The position numbers and the translations under genes were made by a program. Positions 7,463 through 16,417 of a stretch of DNA of 64,000 bases are shown here, piece by piece (positions within the stretch are counted from its first letter, which is position 1; every line of letters starts with the position of its first letter). The DNA lies in contig JACKCF010000003.1 of NCBI GenBank assembly GCA_020634165.1, positions 248,001 to 312,000 on the forward strand, read 5' to 3'. Source of the stretch: Anaerolineaceae bacterium (GTDB lineage: Bacteria > Chloroflexota > Anaerolineae > Aggregatilineales > Phototrophicaceae). The notes beneath the pieces are model-generated. The model saw only the letters and a program-made list of their open reading frames with translations. It did not search any database and had not been told where the DNA came from.

Positions 7463-9403
7463 TTATGAACCGACGATGTAGTACTGGAATGTATTCGTCG
7501 GGCCTGGATGCGGGTACAACCACGCATTCGGATAGCTTTCAGGTGTATTCATAAAGTTATTCCGGCGGATGGTATAACCGGGTGCTGGCAAATTGATGCC
7601 CAACGCCCAGAAGTTATCAGCCGCGATCTGGAGGACTTCTTCCATCAAAGCGGTTTGGCCAGCCGGGTCAGCCGTTGCCTTCAGTTGATTGTAGAGATCA
7701 ATCTGGTTCTGGATGGGTTCGATTGGCTCTTCACCACGAGGGTCGCCATTGTACCAGTACTGCCACAATTCACCGAAGATCGACTCATTGCTGTATGGGA
7801 AGTACCAGCGTGGTTCCAGCACAACATCCAGACCACCATCACCACCCCATACGCCTACATCATGAGCGTTGGATTCTTTACGTTCGTAGAAAAGGGTACG
7901 CTCAATCACGTTCATCTGAGCATCAATACCAACAGCCTGCCAATAGCCGACAACCAGCTCGACAACATCGACTGTTTCCGGGAAGAGGGTCGGAATGACA
8001 TCAACTGAGAAGCTAATGCGTTCGCCATCGGGTCCCACACGGAAGCCATCTTCACCGAGTGTGTATCCAGCATCATCCAGCAGTTGATTAGCCAGATCAG
8101 GATCATAATCTGTGTACTGCTTGGCAAGCTGTTCATTGTAGAACGGTGATGTCGGACGTGGAGCCAACTGGTATGGCTCGCCCTGGCCGACGTAGATCAG
8201 GTCAATGATTTCCTGGCGGTTGATCGCAACCGACATCGCCACGCGGAAGTCCTGATTTTGGAAGATTTCACGCAGGGTTGGGTCTTCGTGCGTCAGGTTG
8301 AAGGCGATAGCTGCCGTATTCATGCTGGCGGGGATGGTTTCTGCGAAGGTGTAATCGCCAGCTTCCTGATTGTCGAAGAAGACTGCTTTATTGGCCAATG
8401 CGCCGATATGACGATCCTGGAAGTCGATTTCACCATTGAGCGCCTTCAGCACCAGTGTTTCGGTATCGGCGCCAACATCCCATTGGACGTAATCAATATA
8501 CGGATACTGATTGCCTTCCGGGTCGACTTTGAAGTAGTACGGATTACGGACGGCAGTCACCTGGACGGCATCAGCCGTGTAACCGCTGTCTTCTTCCAAT
8601 ACCCAGGCCCACAGTTGGGGCTGAGGTGTTGTCCAGTTACCAGCATCAAAAACCTTGAGGTCCCATAGGTCCACCCATGTCTCGACACCGGCTTCTTCCA
8701 TCAAAGCATCAATACCATCAGGGTTGTAGTCTGGATGGAATTGCTGGGCATAGTGCTGCGGGAACTGAAGAATGGCGAGGCCATCGGGCGTTGCCAGCCG
8801 TTGCAGGAACAAACCATTGGGTGCAGCGAAGGAGAATTTGACAGTGTAATCGTCAATGGCTTCGACGGTACCGGTTTCGCCACCAGAAACCATCCAGTTG
8901 GGCGGTGCTGGGCTGACTTCGGTATTGGTCGCATGGGCTTCGTACCAGAACACGATATCATTGGCCGTGAAGGGTTCACCATCGGACCACTTCATGCCTT
9001 CACGCAGGAAGAAGGTATATTCTGTACCATCTTCGTTGGCTTCCCAGGCTTTAGCAACATTGGGGATGACTTCTGTCCATTCCGGGTCCCAGCGGACCAG
9101 ACCTTCGTAGGCAACGTGGCGGATGAAGTTTGCACCATCGCCCGTACCGCGCAGGCCGAGGTTCCATGTGCGGTCAGCCATTGACCATGCCGGATCGGAA
9201 TAGATACCAATCTCGTTGTTCGGTTCAACGACAAGCGGTTCAGCCGGAAGACGTTCTTCTACAGGTGGCAGTTCGCCAGCCGCAACCATCTCGGCTAACA
9301 TCGGGGCTTCGTTGTACATCATGTCTTGTGCCGTCAAGACAGGAACAACCGCTAACAGAACTAATACTACAACAAGTAAAAGTGCGTAACGTATGTGCTT
9401 CAT
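7463..9403 (-). CDS. Opp-type extracellular solute-binding protein (family 5)
   Basis: A 646-residue SBP_bac_5 protein. Residues 1-25 are a hydrophobic signal peptide ending V-L-T-A before Q-D; there is no lipobox Cys. The mature start MMYNEAPMLAEMV is shared with the paralogue at 53468. Family marks include FFLREGMKWSDGEPFTAND and, later, VAINRQEIIDLIYVGQGEP. It captures substrate outside the membrane and delivers it to the OppBC-like permeases encoded downstream. Genomic context (beta-glucuronidase, heparinase-like, GH4) points to uronic-acid oligosaccharides as cargo; that is inferred. A GAGGGA ribosome site precedes the ATG. Confidence 0.9.
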   Translation of the reverse strand: MKHIRYALLLVVVLVLLAVVPVLTAQDMMYNEAPMLAEMVAAGELPPVEERLPAEPLVVEPNNEIGIYSDPAWSMADRTWNLGLRGTGDGANFIRHVAYEGLVRWDPEWTEVIPNVAKAWEANEDGTEYTFFLREGMKWSDGEPFTANDIVFWYEAHATNTEVSPAPPNWMVSGGETGTVEAIDDYTVKFSFAAPNGLFLQRLATPDGLAILQFPQHYAQQFHPDYNPDGIDALMEEAGVETWVDLWDLKVFDAGNWTTPQPQLWAWVLEEDSGYTADAVQVTAVRNPYYFKVDPEGNQYPYIDYVQWDVGADTETLVLKALNGEIDFQDRHIGALANKAVFFDNQEAGDYTFAETIPASMNTAAIAFNLTHEDPTLREIFQNQDFRVAMSVAINRQEIIDLIYVGQGEPYQLAPRPTSPFYNEQLAKQYTDYDPDLANQLLDDAGYTLGEDGFRVGPDGERISFSVDVIPTLFPETVDVVELVVGYWQAVGIDAQMNVIERTLFYERKESNAHDVGVWGGDGGLDVVLEPRWYFPYSNESIFGELWQYWYNGDPRGEEPIEPIQNQIDLYNQLKATADPAGQTALMEEVLQIAADNFWALGINLPAPGYTIRRNNFMNTPESYPNAWLYPHPGPTNTFQYYIVGS

Positions 9404-9484
9404 AATAGGATTCCCTCAATATTTCTAGATTTCGTGATCGGTCAACGACTGATGAGCTACTCGATAGACGCTCTCCTTTCGCCT

Positions 9485-10486
9485 CTATTGAGGCGTGCTT
9501 TCCCGGATAACCAATTCATGATCGAGGATGACAGGTGAATGATCGTTGTTGCCCTCAATCCGTTCCAGCAACATATGTGCTGCCAGTTCGCCTAATTCAC
9601 TCACGCTCTTTTTAAGACGAAACGTCGTCAAGCGTGGAGAAACCCATTGTGCAAGTTGAATATCATCAAAACCAACGACGGCAATGTCGTCGGGGATGTG
9701 CTTGCCCAACCGCGAGAGTGTCAATAAAACATCAGCGGCTAATTCATCGTTAAAGCAGATGATGCCGTTGGTTGCGGGGTAGTCACTGAGGAACTTTTCC
9801 AGTTCGCTGTCGATGTTGTGCTTATCGGAGTCCATAATCCAGCCATCAACGCCCAATTGGCTGATCGCGTGGCGGAATGCTTGTTCGCGTTCGCGCATGG
9901 CGTATGTTCTGCGGTCAACGCCGGCATAACCCAGGTTGGTACGCCCCTTGCTGATGAGGTGGTGTACCGCTGTTTCTATGGCTCCGCGCTGATCGAGCAG
10001 GATTTGCCCAGCGACTTTGGTATCGACTTTGGCATTAAAGACGACCGCCGCCCGCTGGCTGCCCAGCAGGCTGGTGAGCTGCTCATAATCCAGATGCGAG
10101 CCAAAGATCAGCACGCCATCGACCTGGTCCTGCTCAAACACATCCAGGACGTCCTGCTCGCGGCGCTCACTTTTGCCTGTATTGCTGACCACCATGTAAT
10201 AATCGTGTTCCCACAGGACATGTTCGATGCTGGAGAGGATCGCCGCAAAATACATGCTGGACATATCAGGAACGATGACGCCAATTTTGAAGGTCTTGTT
10301 GCTGACGAGGCTGCGTGCAATGCGGTTGGGTTTGTATTCGAGTTCGTCCATCGCATTCTGCACCAATTGACGCATCTTCTCGCTGACCTGCCCCCGATTG
10401 TTAACAACACGGGACACCGTCATCGTCGAGACCTGCGCATATTCAGCTACCTGTGCAATCGTAATGCGATTTTTCTTTTCAGGCAT
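9485..10486 (-). CDS. LacI-family repressor of the glucuronide locus
   Basis: A 333-residue regulator. The N-terminal helix-turn-helix ITIAQVAEYAQVSTMTVSRV is followed by the hinge NRIARSLVSNKT and a periplasmic-binding-like sensor domain. It lies between the glycosidase genes and the importer in the same leftward operon. Palindromes of LacI type stand before its own gene (10534-10543) and in the divergent control region upstream of the heparinase-like and DUF2264 genes (14345-14358), so it probably represses both units until a sugar inducer binds. The inducer is not evident from sequence. Confidence 0.85.
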   Translation of the reverse strand: MPEKKNRITIAQVAEYAQVSTMTVSRVVNNRGQVSEKMRQLVQNAMDELEYKPNRIARSLVSNKTFKIGVIVPDMSSMYFAAILSSIEHVLWEHDYYMVVSNTGKSERREQDVLDVFEQDQVDGVLIFGSHLDYEQLTSLLGSQRAAVVFNAKVDTKVAGQILLDQRGAIETAVHHLISKGRTNLGYAGVDRRTYAMREREQAFRHAISQLGVDGWIMDSDKHNIDSELEKFLSDYPATNGIICFNDELAADVLLTLSRLGKHIPDDIAVVGFDDIQLAQWVSPRLTTFRLKKSVSELGELAAHMLLERIEGNNDHSPVILDHELVIRESTPQ

Positions 10487-10533
10487 CGAAACAAAAACCT
10501 ACAAAATAATATCGTTTCCAAAAAGTCTAACTG

Positions 10534-10543
10534 TTAGCGCTAA
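10534..10543. promoter_or_regulatory. LacI-type operator upstream of the regulator gene
   Basis: TTAGCGCTAA is a perfect 10-bp palindrome 48 bases upstream of the LacI start, in the 108-base gap after the beta-glucuronidase gene. A near-identical site (TTAGCGTTAA) is at 14347-14356. This suggests that the regulator plus importer can be transcribed from an internal, autoregulated promoter. Confidence 0.55.
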
Positions 10544-10594
10544 TGGCCTGCTTTTTAAAACTAACAAGGCATGTACGCAGGCTATTTCCAGCAT

Positions 10595-12394
10595 TTACTG
10601 CCCTTGGCTATTCCAGCGTTCACGCAGCAAGTAAGCAGCCATTTTTGGCTGACGTGCGCGCGTAAAGACCCCTTTCAGGTTCATCCCACCCACGCGAGAA
10701 ATCGATTGGGTCGCCTGGAAATCCGCAAAGTTCCAGATGTGCATGCCAATTACAAAGTCATGTTTGGCGGTCACATCGAGATACATCTTAATTAAGTCGC
10801 GCTGGTAGTCCTCAGTGAAAACCTGGGCGGGAATGCTGTGCATGCCCGCCATCGCATCGGCACCAAATTCGCTCATAATCAAAGGCTTGTTGAATTCAGC
10901 GAGGCTATCCAATTCCTGTTCGAGACCTTTCTCGCCTTCGTGGATGCGGCCCGTCTGCATATACCAGCCATAATAACGATTGATGAGAATCACATCGGCG
11001 AGGTCAAGCCACTCGGCTGGACCGCCCATGATGCCAACCAACGTCGCCGGACGGGTGGCATCCAGATGATGGGCCAAATCAATGAGCTGGCCGAGGAAGT
11101 TATGTCCGGTTTCGTTGTAATTTTCAGGGATGTTGGGGTTAATCATACGAGCAATCATGCCGCCGAAAGGCTCGTTCGCTACGCTCCACATGATGACGCT
11201 GGGATGATTTTTATCACGCACAACCAGTTCTTCTAGCTGCTGTTTACACATCGCCAAACGGGTGGCAACATCGTTTTCACTGCCAAAGAAATTGAGGCTC
11301 ACGGCTGGAATTTCATCAATAATCAGCATGCCTTCACGGTCGGCCATCCGCATTTCTTCTTCAGAATACGGATAGTGTGATGTGCGATAGGAATTGGCAC
11401 CGACCCACTTCATCAGCGAGTAGTCTTTGACAATCAAGGGTTGGTTGAGGCCACGCCCACTGGCATAAAAATCCTCATGCCGCCCAAACCCCTTGAGGTA
11501 AACAGGTTCGCCATTAAGGAGCAACTGCGTCCCTCTGACCGCTATCGTGCGGATGCCAATTTCCAGAGAATAGCGATCTACAACTAAACCGCCATCTTGC
11601 AGCGTGATTACAAGGTCGTATAAATAGGGCGAATCCATTGACCACAAGTTGGCGTTGGGGACTTGTAGCCGTGCCTGGGCCATGCCATCGGCAAAAGATA
11701 ATTCGGCAGTGGCAACTACAGAATCGCCTACGAGGCTGATCGTGCCGCGGGCAATGTCGCCGACCTGCTGGGCTGTTACCGATACAATACCCGTTGTGCC
11801 TTCGATCTCGGTGACGACAGTGACATCTTCAATGTGCGCCTGAGGAACACTGTACAAAATCACCGGACGATGAATACCCGCAAAGGGATAAAAATCGAAG
11901 GTGGCCGATGGGTACCCACCGCCTAATGGCGAGCCACCCAATCCTCCGGCGCTGGGCAAATTGCCTGCGGGAATACGGTTCGGTTGCAGGTGATTTTCGA
12001 CCTGAACAGCGATAGTATTGGCCTCGCCCCATTTAATATGGTCGGTGATGTCGAAAGCAAATGGCAGATGTCCGCCCACATGTTCACCAACAATCTGACC
12101 ATTTGCCCAGAGCTGGGCGTAATAATTGACTGATCCAACGCGCAGCATGACTCGCTGGCCCTGCCATGCACTTGGCACGTAGACATCGTCGCGCAGGTAC
12201 CATGCCATCCCAAGATAATGATAGGCATCCTCGAATTGTTCGTTCCAACTACCAGGGACAGCAATCGTGCGGGGGGCATCCAACCCCATTGACCAACCAT
12301 CACTCGCGCCAATTTCGTCAGGGTCGAGTTTGAAATCCCAGAAGCCAGATAGATTCAGTAGGTTGCGTCTGTCGTTTTGCTGTGGATAAAGCAT
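10595..12394 (-). CDS. uidA: GH2 beta-glucuronidase
   Basis: A 599-residue GH2 enzyme, close to the length of E. coli GUS, beginning MLYPQQNDRRNLLNLSGFWD as in UidA. Jelly-roll and Ig-like domains precede a TIM barrel. The acid/base is Glu408 in SVANEPFG and the nucleophile Glu509 in IMSEFGADA. IWNFADF is followed by G-G-M-N-L-K-G, so the N-x-K pair (Asn572, Lys574) that holds the glucuronate carboxylate is present, which separates glucuronidases from galactosidases. There is no signal peptide, so it should act in the cytoplasm on imported beta-glucuronides. It lies 15 bases after the heparinase-like gene and upstream of the regulator and importer. Confidence 0.9.
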   Translation of the reverse strand: MLYPQQNDRRNLLNLSGFWDFKLDPDEIGASDGWSMGLDAPRTIAVPGSWNEQFEDAYHYLGMAWYLRDDVYVPSAWQGQRVMLRVGSVNYYAQLWANGQIVGEHVGGHLPFAFDITDHIKWGEANTIAVQVENHLQPNRIPAGNLPSAGGLGGSPLGGGYPSATFDFYPFAGIHRPVILYSVPQAHIEDVTVVTEIEGTTGIVSVTAQQVGDIARGTISLVGDSVVATAELSFADGMAQARLQVPNANLWSMDSPYLYDLVITLQDGGLVVDRYSLEIGIRTIAVRGTQLLLNGEPVYLKGFGRHEDFYASGRGLNQPLIVKDYSLMKWVGANSYRTSHYPYSEEEMRMADREGMLIIDEIPAVSLNFFGSENDVATRLAMCKQQLEELVVRDKNHPSVIMWSVANEPFGGMIARMINPNIPENYNETGHNFLGQLIDLAHHLDATRPATLVGIMGGPAEWLDLADVILINRYYGWYMQTGRIHEGEKGLEQELDSLAEFNKPLIMSEFGADAMAGMHSIPAQVFTEDYQRDLIKMYLDVTAKHDFVIGMHIWNFADFQATQSISRVGGMNLKGVFTRARQPKMAAYLLRERWNSQGQ

Positions 12395-12409
12395 GGTTTC
12401 ACCTAGCCT

Positions 12410-14254
12410 TTATTTGTGTGAATCCGGGTAAAATGCCAGCCGGACCTTGCCTGATTGCTGTTCGTCTATGGGTGAGAACACAATAAGGTTCACATCTTTT
12501 TCGCCCTCAGCGAGGTCAACCTTTTCAACTTTTTGAATGCGAAAGGCAACAGTGTTCGCGTCATATTTGATCTGTAAAGCGCCTTTTTCTCCCTGTACAT
12601 GGACAGAATCGGCTTCGATGCGGACATCACCAAATGTCGTCAGCATGCTCTCGAATGGGTGCGCGCCGCTTGCATATGCGAAATCATCGACCAGTTCGAC
12701 CCAGCCATCAGGCGCTTCACGATGCAGGGTGACAGTCCGCACCAGCGATTGCAAATCCGCTTCAGGCGGGTAAGCACCTTTGAGTTCGATGGACATCATA
12801 TCCTGCGCGTCATCAGCATGATGATCCAACAGGGCAGCAGCATATTCGCGGCCAGCACCCTGCTGCTGGCCATTGGGCACAGGCAAAGAATGCCCCAGGG
12901 ACTGGCAGACAAAATGATCGTAACGCAGCGATTGGGTGAAGTAGGCTTTGGTATAGCGTCCACGGCCTATGTCGGCAATGATGGACTCCCCGTTCACGTG
13001 GACGATGATATTGCCGACATCATTCTGGTTGTGCATTTCCTCGTTGTGGCCGCCTTTGGCCGCCAGCACCAAAGCATCGGGGTTTTGTGGGTCGTAGCGA
13101 GCAATCATCCACATCATTTCTTCGTACCAATCATGCTGATTGGGTACAAAGGGCGCAGCATCCGGCTCTACTGACCAGAAGATTTCGCGCAGGCCCCAGG
13201 GTAAAATTTCGTGCACGACGCGGTCGGCTTCATCGGAAGGTTGCTGGCGCGCCAATGCCATCAATTCTGGCAAGTCCAGGCGTTTTGACAGGAACGCCAG
13301 CAAGGCGGGTTGCAAACTGACGTGCATATCACAATCGGAGAAGTTGACAAAGAGATTGTGACTCAAGACTGTGCGCGCCGGGAACTGGCTGATCTTGCGA
13401 ATCTGATCCGACCCCAGGAATTCGAGTTGACCATTTGAGCGCTGCTCGACCAATTGGGCCATCAGCACATAATTGCCATAACCGTATGACCAGTAGCCGG
13501 GGCCTTCTGTCGAACCACCATCGGCGTCAAAGGTTTCCAGGTAGTCATCAAGGGAGCGCGCTGCCCGCGCAATAATTTCCGCAAGGCGCGCATTGTCATC
13601 TTCCAGGAGAATGGCTGCACTAACGATGTTGCCATTGCAGACCGCATTCCAGTTGTTTGTTCGACGGTCTCTGGTGTTGTACATCCACCACCAGGGACGG
13701 TGCGGCGTGAGGTATGGCTCGAATAAGCGCCGATTGACTTCGTAACGAATCCGATGACCGACCCAGTCGTCCAGTTCCGCACCCAACAGCAGATCAAACT
13801 CTGCTAGCTGCCGCCCTGTCATTGTGGCAAACAAATCGATGACAGGTTTTGTCATATCGGTCAGTTCGGTTTGATGCGCGGGATACGACCAGCTACTTTC
13901 CTCACAGATAGCCCACACGAGGTTCAAAAGCGGATCGAGGAATCGACCTTCATATTCCAGGCATTCCGCCAGAGTGAGGCACCTGAGCATGCTTCTACGT
14001 TTGGCAACTGGATTTTCATAGGGGAGGCGTTCGCCCGTCCGCTTGAAATCCAGGTAGAGTGTGGCAGATAAGGCAGGAATGTCCATCCTGGCACAGGCTT
14101 CGCCGTTGGCGATGTACCGAGCAACCTTTTCTTCGCCCAGGTCAGCACAGACCTTATTCCAGGCATCGCGATTGCTTGCTGGAGGGAATGGCGGCGCGGC
14201 TTTTTCTTGTTCAAGGATGGATTGAACATCGATGTAATTATATTTTGAGAGCAT
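12410..14254 (-). CDS. Heparinase II/III-like polysaccharide lyase family protein
   Basis: A 614-residue protein: an N-terminal alpha/alpha toroid of about 350 residues, then a beta-sandwich beginning near GGHNEEMHNQNDVGNIIVHV, the conserved His/Asn-rich block of heparinase II/III-like proteins (which include alginate and heparinoid lyases). It has no signal peptide, so it likely acts on oligosaccharides inside the cell, for example cleaving uronate-containing chains by beta-elimination. It is the first gene of the leftward operon, controlled by the promoter and operator at 14345-14395. The substrate is not readable from sequence; co-expression with beta-glucuronidase suggests a glucuronate-rich glycan. 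Confidence 0.8.
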   Translation of the reverse strand: MLSKYNYIDVQSILEQEKAAPPFPPASNRDAWNKVCADLGEEKVARYIANGEACARMDIPALSATLYLDFKRTGERLPYENPVAKRRSMLRCLTLAECLEYEGRFLDPLLNLVWAICEESSWSYPAHQTELTDMTKPVIDLFATMTGRQLAEFDLLLGAELDDWVGHRIRYEVNRRLFEPYLTPHRPWWWMYNTRDRRTNNWNAVCNGNIVSAAILLEDDNARLAEIIARAARSLDDYLETFDADGGSTEGPGYWSYGYGNYVLMAQLVEQRSNGQLEFLGSDQIRKISQFPARTVLSHNLFVNFSDCDMHVSLQPALLAFLSKRLDLPELMALARQQPSDEADRVVHEILPWGLREIFWSVEPDAAPFVPNQHDWYEEMMWMIARYDPQNPDALVLAAKGGHNEEMHNQNDVGNIIVHVNGESIIADIGRGRYTKAYFTQSLRYDHFVCQSLGHSLPVPNGQQQGAGREYAAALLDHHADDAQDMMSIELKGAYPPEADLQSLVRTVTLHREAPDGWVELVDDFAYASGAHPFESMLTTFGDVRIEADSVHVQGEKGALQIKYDANTVAFRIQKVEKVDLAEGEKDVNLIVFSPIDEQQSGKVRLAFYPDSHK

Positions 14255-14344
14255 CTTTAGTCTCTTTAAAAATCGCTTTAGTTACCAATAAACCAAATTA
14301 TTTGCGATGCACAACGACATGATTTATAGTCGTGTACACAAAAT

Positions 14345-14395
14345 TGTTAGCGTTAACATTTCTGTGAGCGTAACGTGCTTTGTGGGCCTTGTCAA
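14345..14395 (-). promoter_or_regulatory. Promoter and LacI-type operator for the leftward operon
   Basis: On the minus strand, TTGACA (14395-14390) and TACGCT (14372-14367) are 17 bp apart, a plausible sigma-70 promoter. TGTTAGCGTTAACA (14345-14358), an imperfect palindrome whose core resembles the operator at 10534, lies just downstream of the predicted start. The 240-bp gap (14255-14494) serves both the leftward operon and the rightward DUF2264/GH4 pair, so one operator may control both. No other feature was seen in the gap. Confidence 0.6.
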
Positions 14396-14494
14396 GAAAT
14401 CGTTTAATTCTTGGAAGAACTAATTGCGTCGTCAAAGTGAATTTGAAAGTAAAGTACGCTTCTAACTGCAAAAATGACAAAATAGTGGATTTTA

Positions 14495-16393
14495 TTGAAA
14501 GAGTTCATTTTGCCGCTTAATCCCCAACCCTTTACACATCAGGAAGCTGTGAATTTATGGGCGCGGCTGGTCGCAGGCTGGGCAAACAGCCTCGATAATG
14601 ATGGCGCGCGTACCTTGATGGATGGGCATCCTAACCCTGCTGACTCCGGTGGTTCGTATGAAGGAGTGACGCGGATGCTCTGGGGGCTAGGTAGCTGGCT
14701 CTCCCAACCGGACCGCTCATCGACTGTTACATGGCGTGGAGAAACTTACGACATCGAAGCCCTGACGCGACGCGCCCTGGTCAACGGCTGCGACCCGACA
14801 TCACCGTCTTATTGGGGCGTCGAATACGATCCATCCACATTGCACGACCAACGCACAGTTGAAACCGGGCAAATCGCGTTTGCGCTGTGGCAGTCCAGGG
14901 AGCGCATCTGGGATACCCTGAGCAGCAGCGAACAAACTCATATTTACAATTTTCTGGAACGGTTTGCTCGTCCACCTGTGACGACACGGAGCAATTGGTC
15001 ACTGTTCTGGGTGCTGAACCACGCCTGCCGTAAAGCACTCGGTCTACCCTACGATCAATCCATCATTGATACCGTGATTGAGGATTACCTGGATAGCGTC
15101 TATGCCGGGGATGGCTGGTATGACGATGCGCACAAGGCAGGTGTCGGCTACTTCGACGATTACAATCTGTGGGTCTTTGGTTCGCATGTATTGGCATGGG
15201 TGCAGGTTGACGGCCACACCAAGCCGGAACGCCGTGATGAACTGCTGGAGCGTATTCGCCTACTGATGGAAAATCTGCCCTATTTCTTCGCGAGCAGTGG
15301 CGCATATTCCGAATTTGGAAGGAGCCTCGCCTATAAATTCGCCCGATTGGGTGCGCCATTGTGGGCCTATAAACTCGGCGCATGGCCTTACTCGGTGGGC
15401 CAATTACGACGATTGGTGGGGCGGCATCTGCGCTGGTATGTTGATCGTGGAGCGATACGCAATGATGGCACGCTGCGACAATCTTTAACGGCTACCGGCA
15501 GCCCTGAAATCGTTGAGCGCTACATCTCGACAGGTGCAACCTATTGGGCGATGCAAGCCTTCGGTGGTTTGTGGACTCTGTCCGATGATGATCCATTCTG
15601 GACAGCAGACGAAGAACCGCTCCCTGTAGAAACGGAAAATTTCCGCAAAGCGTATGCGCAGCCTGGATGGATATTGCAGGCGCATGAGGGAGACATTCAG
15701 CGCTTCAATGCCGGTAGCATGAAGGGGCTGGATGCAAAGTATGCCAAGTTCGTATACAGCACCCAATTTCCATTCAATGTCGGCCTGAGCAACGGCATGC
15801 CATCACCCGATAACATGCTCTGCCTGGTCGATGGGGAAGTTCGCGGCCAACGGACAAAAAATGTGGCATTTACCGTACATGAAACGGGTTGGTTAAGGTT
15901 TGTCTGGGAACAAGTGGTCAACGGCGTCACCCACACGATTGATACGGTGATCGTTGTGCTGGGTGAGCAACACCTGCGCGCGCACCGGATACAGGTTTCA
16001 CCAGATCAAACGTCACCGCTGAAGCTGGTGGAAGGCTGCTCACCGCTTGGCTATAGCGCCGGAGAAGTGCCGATCATTCGCCAGGACAAAACATCCTGCA
16101 CAGCGAACCTGGGCTTAGATCGTGCGACCGGAATTTATAATATTTCCGGTTACGACGAGGCGACCCTGTGGCAAGGCGCGCCCCATACCAACAGCGTCTA
16201 TCCCTATGATGTCCTGCCTGTACTGACCGTCAACAACGTGTTGGATGGGCATACGCTGCTATGCCTTGTTCATGGTGGTCAGCCGTTTGTCGAAATCGAT
16301 ATACCGAATAACGCACAGGGAATATGGCAGGATGATGGTCATTTTCATCTGATTTATGGCACGCTCGACCTGGTTATTCCAAACCCAGAATAA
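14495..16393 (+). CDS. DUF2264 family protein (possible GH154-type glycoside hydrolase)
   Basis: A 632-residue protein (TTG start) opening with F-T-H-Q-E-A-V-N-L-W and the block D-S-G-G-S-Y-E-G-V-T-R-M-L-W-G-L-G, typical of DUF2264. The N-terminal part, to about residue 380, looks like an alpha/alpha barrel (WSLFWVLNHA, GDGWYDDAHKAGVGYFDDYN); the rest is probably beta-rich. Relatives of DUF2264 have been placed in a glycoside hydrolase family with exo-beta-glucuronidase activity (GH154, from memory), which would suit this locus. No signal peptide is present. It is divergently transcribed from the heparinase-like operon and followed 24 bases later by the GH4 gene. Family is confident; activity is inferred. 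Confidence 0.75.
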   Translation: MKEFILPLNPQPFTHQEAVNLWARLVAGWANSLDNDGARTLMDGHPNPADSGGSYEGVTRMLWGLGSWLSQPDRSSTVTWRGETYDIEALTRRALVNGCDPTSPSYWGVEYDPSTLHDQRTVETGQIAFALWQSRERIWDTLSSSEQTHIYNFLERFARPPVTTRSNWSLFWVLNHACRKALGLPYDQSIIDTVIEDYLDSVYAGDGWYDDAHKAGVGYFDDYNLWVFGSHVLAWVQVDGHTKPERRDELLERIRLLMENLPYFFASSGAYSEFGRSLAYKFARLGAPLWAYKLGAWPYSVGQLRRLVGRHLRWYVDRGAIRNDGTLRQSLTATGSPEIVERYISTGATYWAMQAFGGLWTLSDDDPFWTADEEPLPVETENFRKAYAQPGWILQAHEGDIQRFNAGSMKGLDAKYAKFVYSTQFPFNVGLSNGMPSPDNMLCLVDGEVRGQRTKNVAFTVHETGWLRFVWEQVVNGVTHTIDTVIVVLGEQHLRAHRIQVSPDQTSPLKLVEGCSPLGYSAGEVPIIRQDKTSCTANLGLDRATGIYNISGYDEATLWQGAPHTNSVYPYDVLPVLTVNNVLDGHTLLCLVHGGQPFVEIDIPNNAQGIWQDDGHFHLIYGTLDLVIPNPE

Positions 16394-16417
16394 TTTTTTA
16401 GAAAATGAGGGTACAAC

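Noticed and set aside
3193..9403. Opp importer as the exporter or immunity system of the lasso peptide
   Set aside because: It is on the opposite strand, is an importer with a binding protein, and belongs to the glucuronide operon; proximity to the lasso cluster appears incidental.
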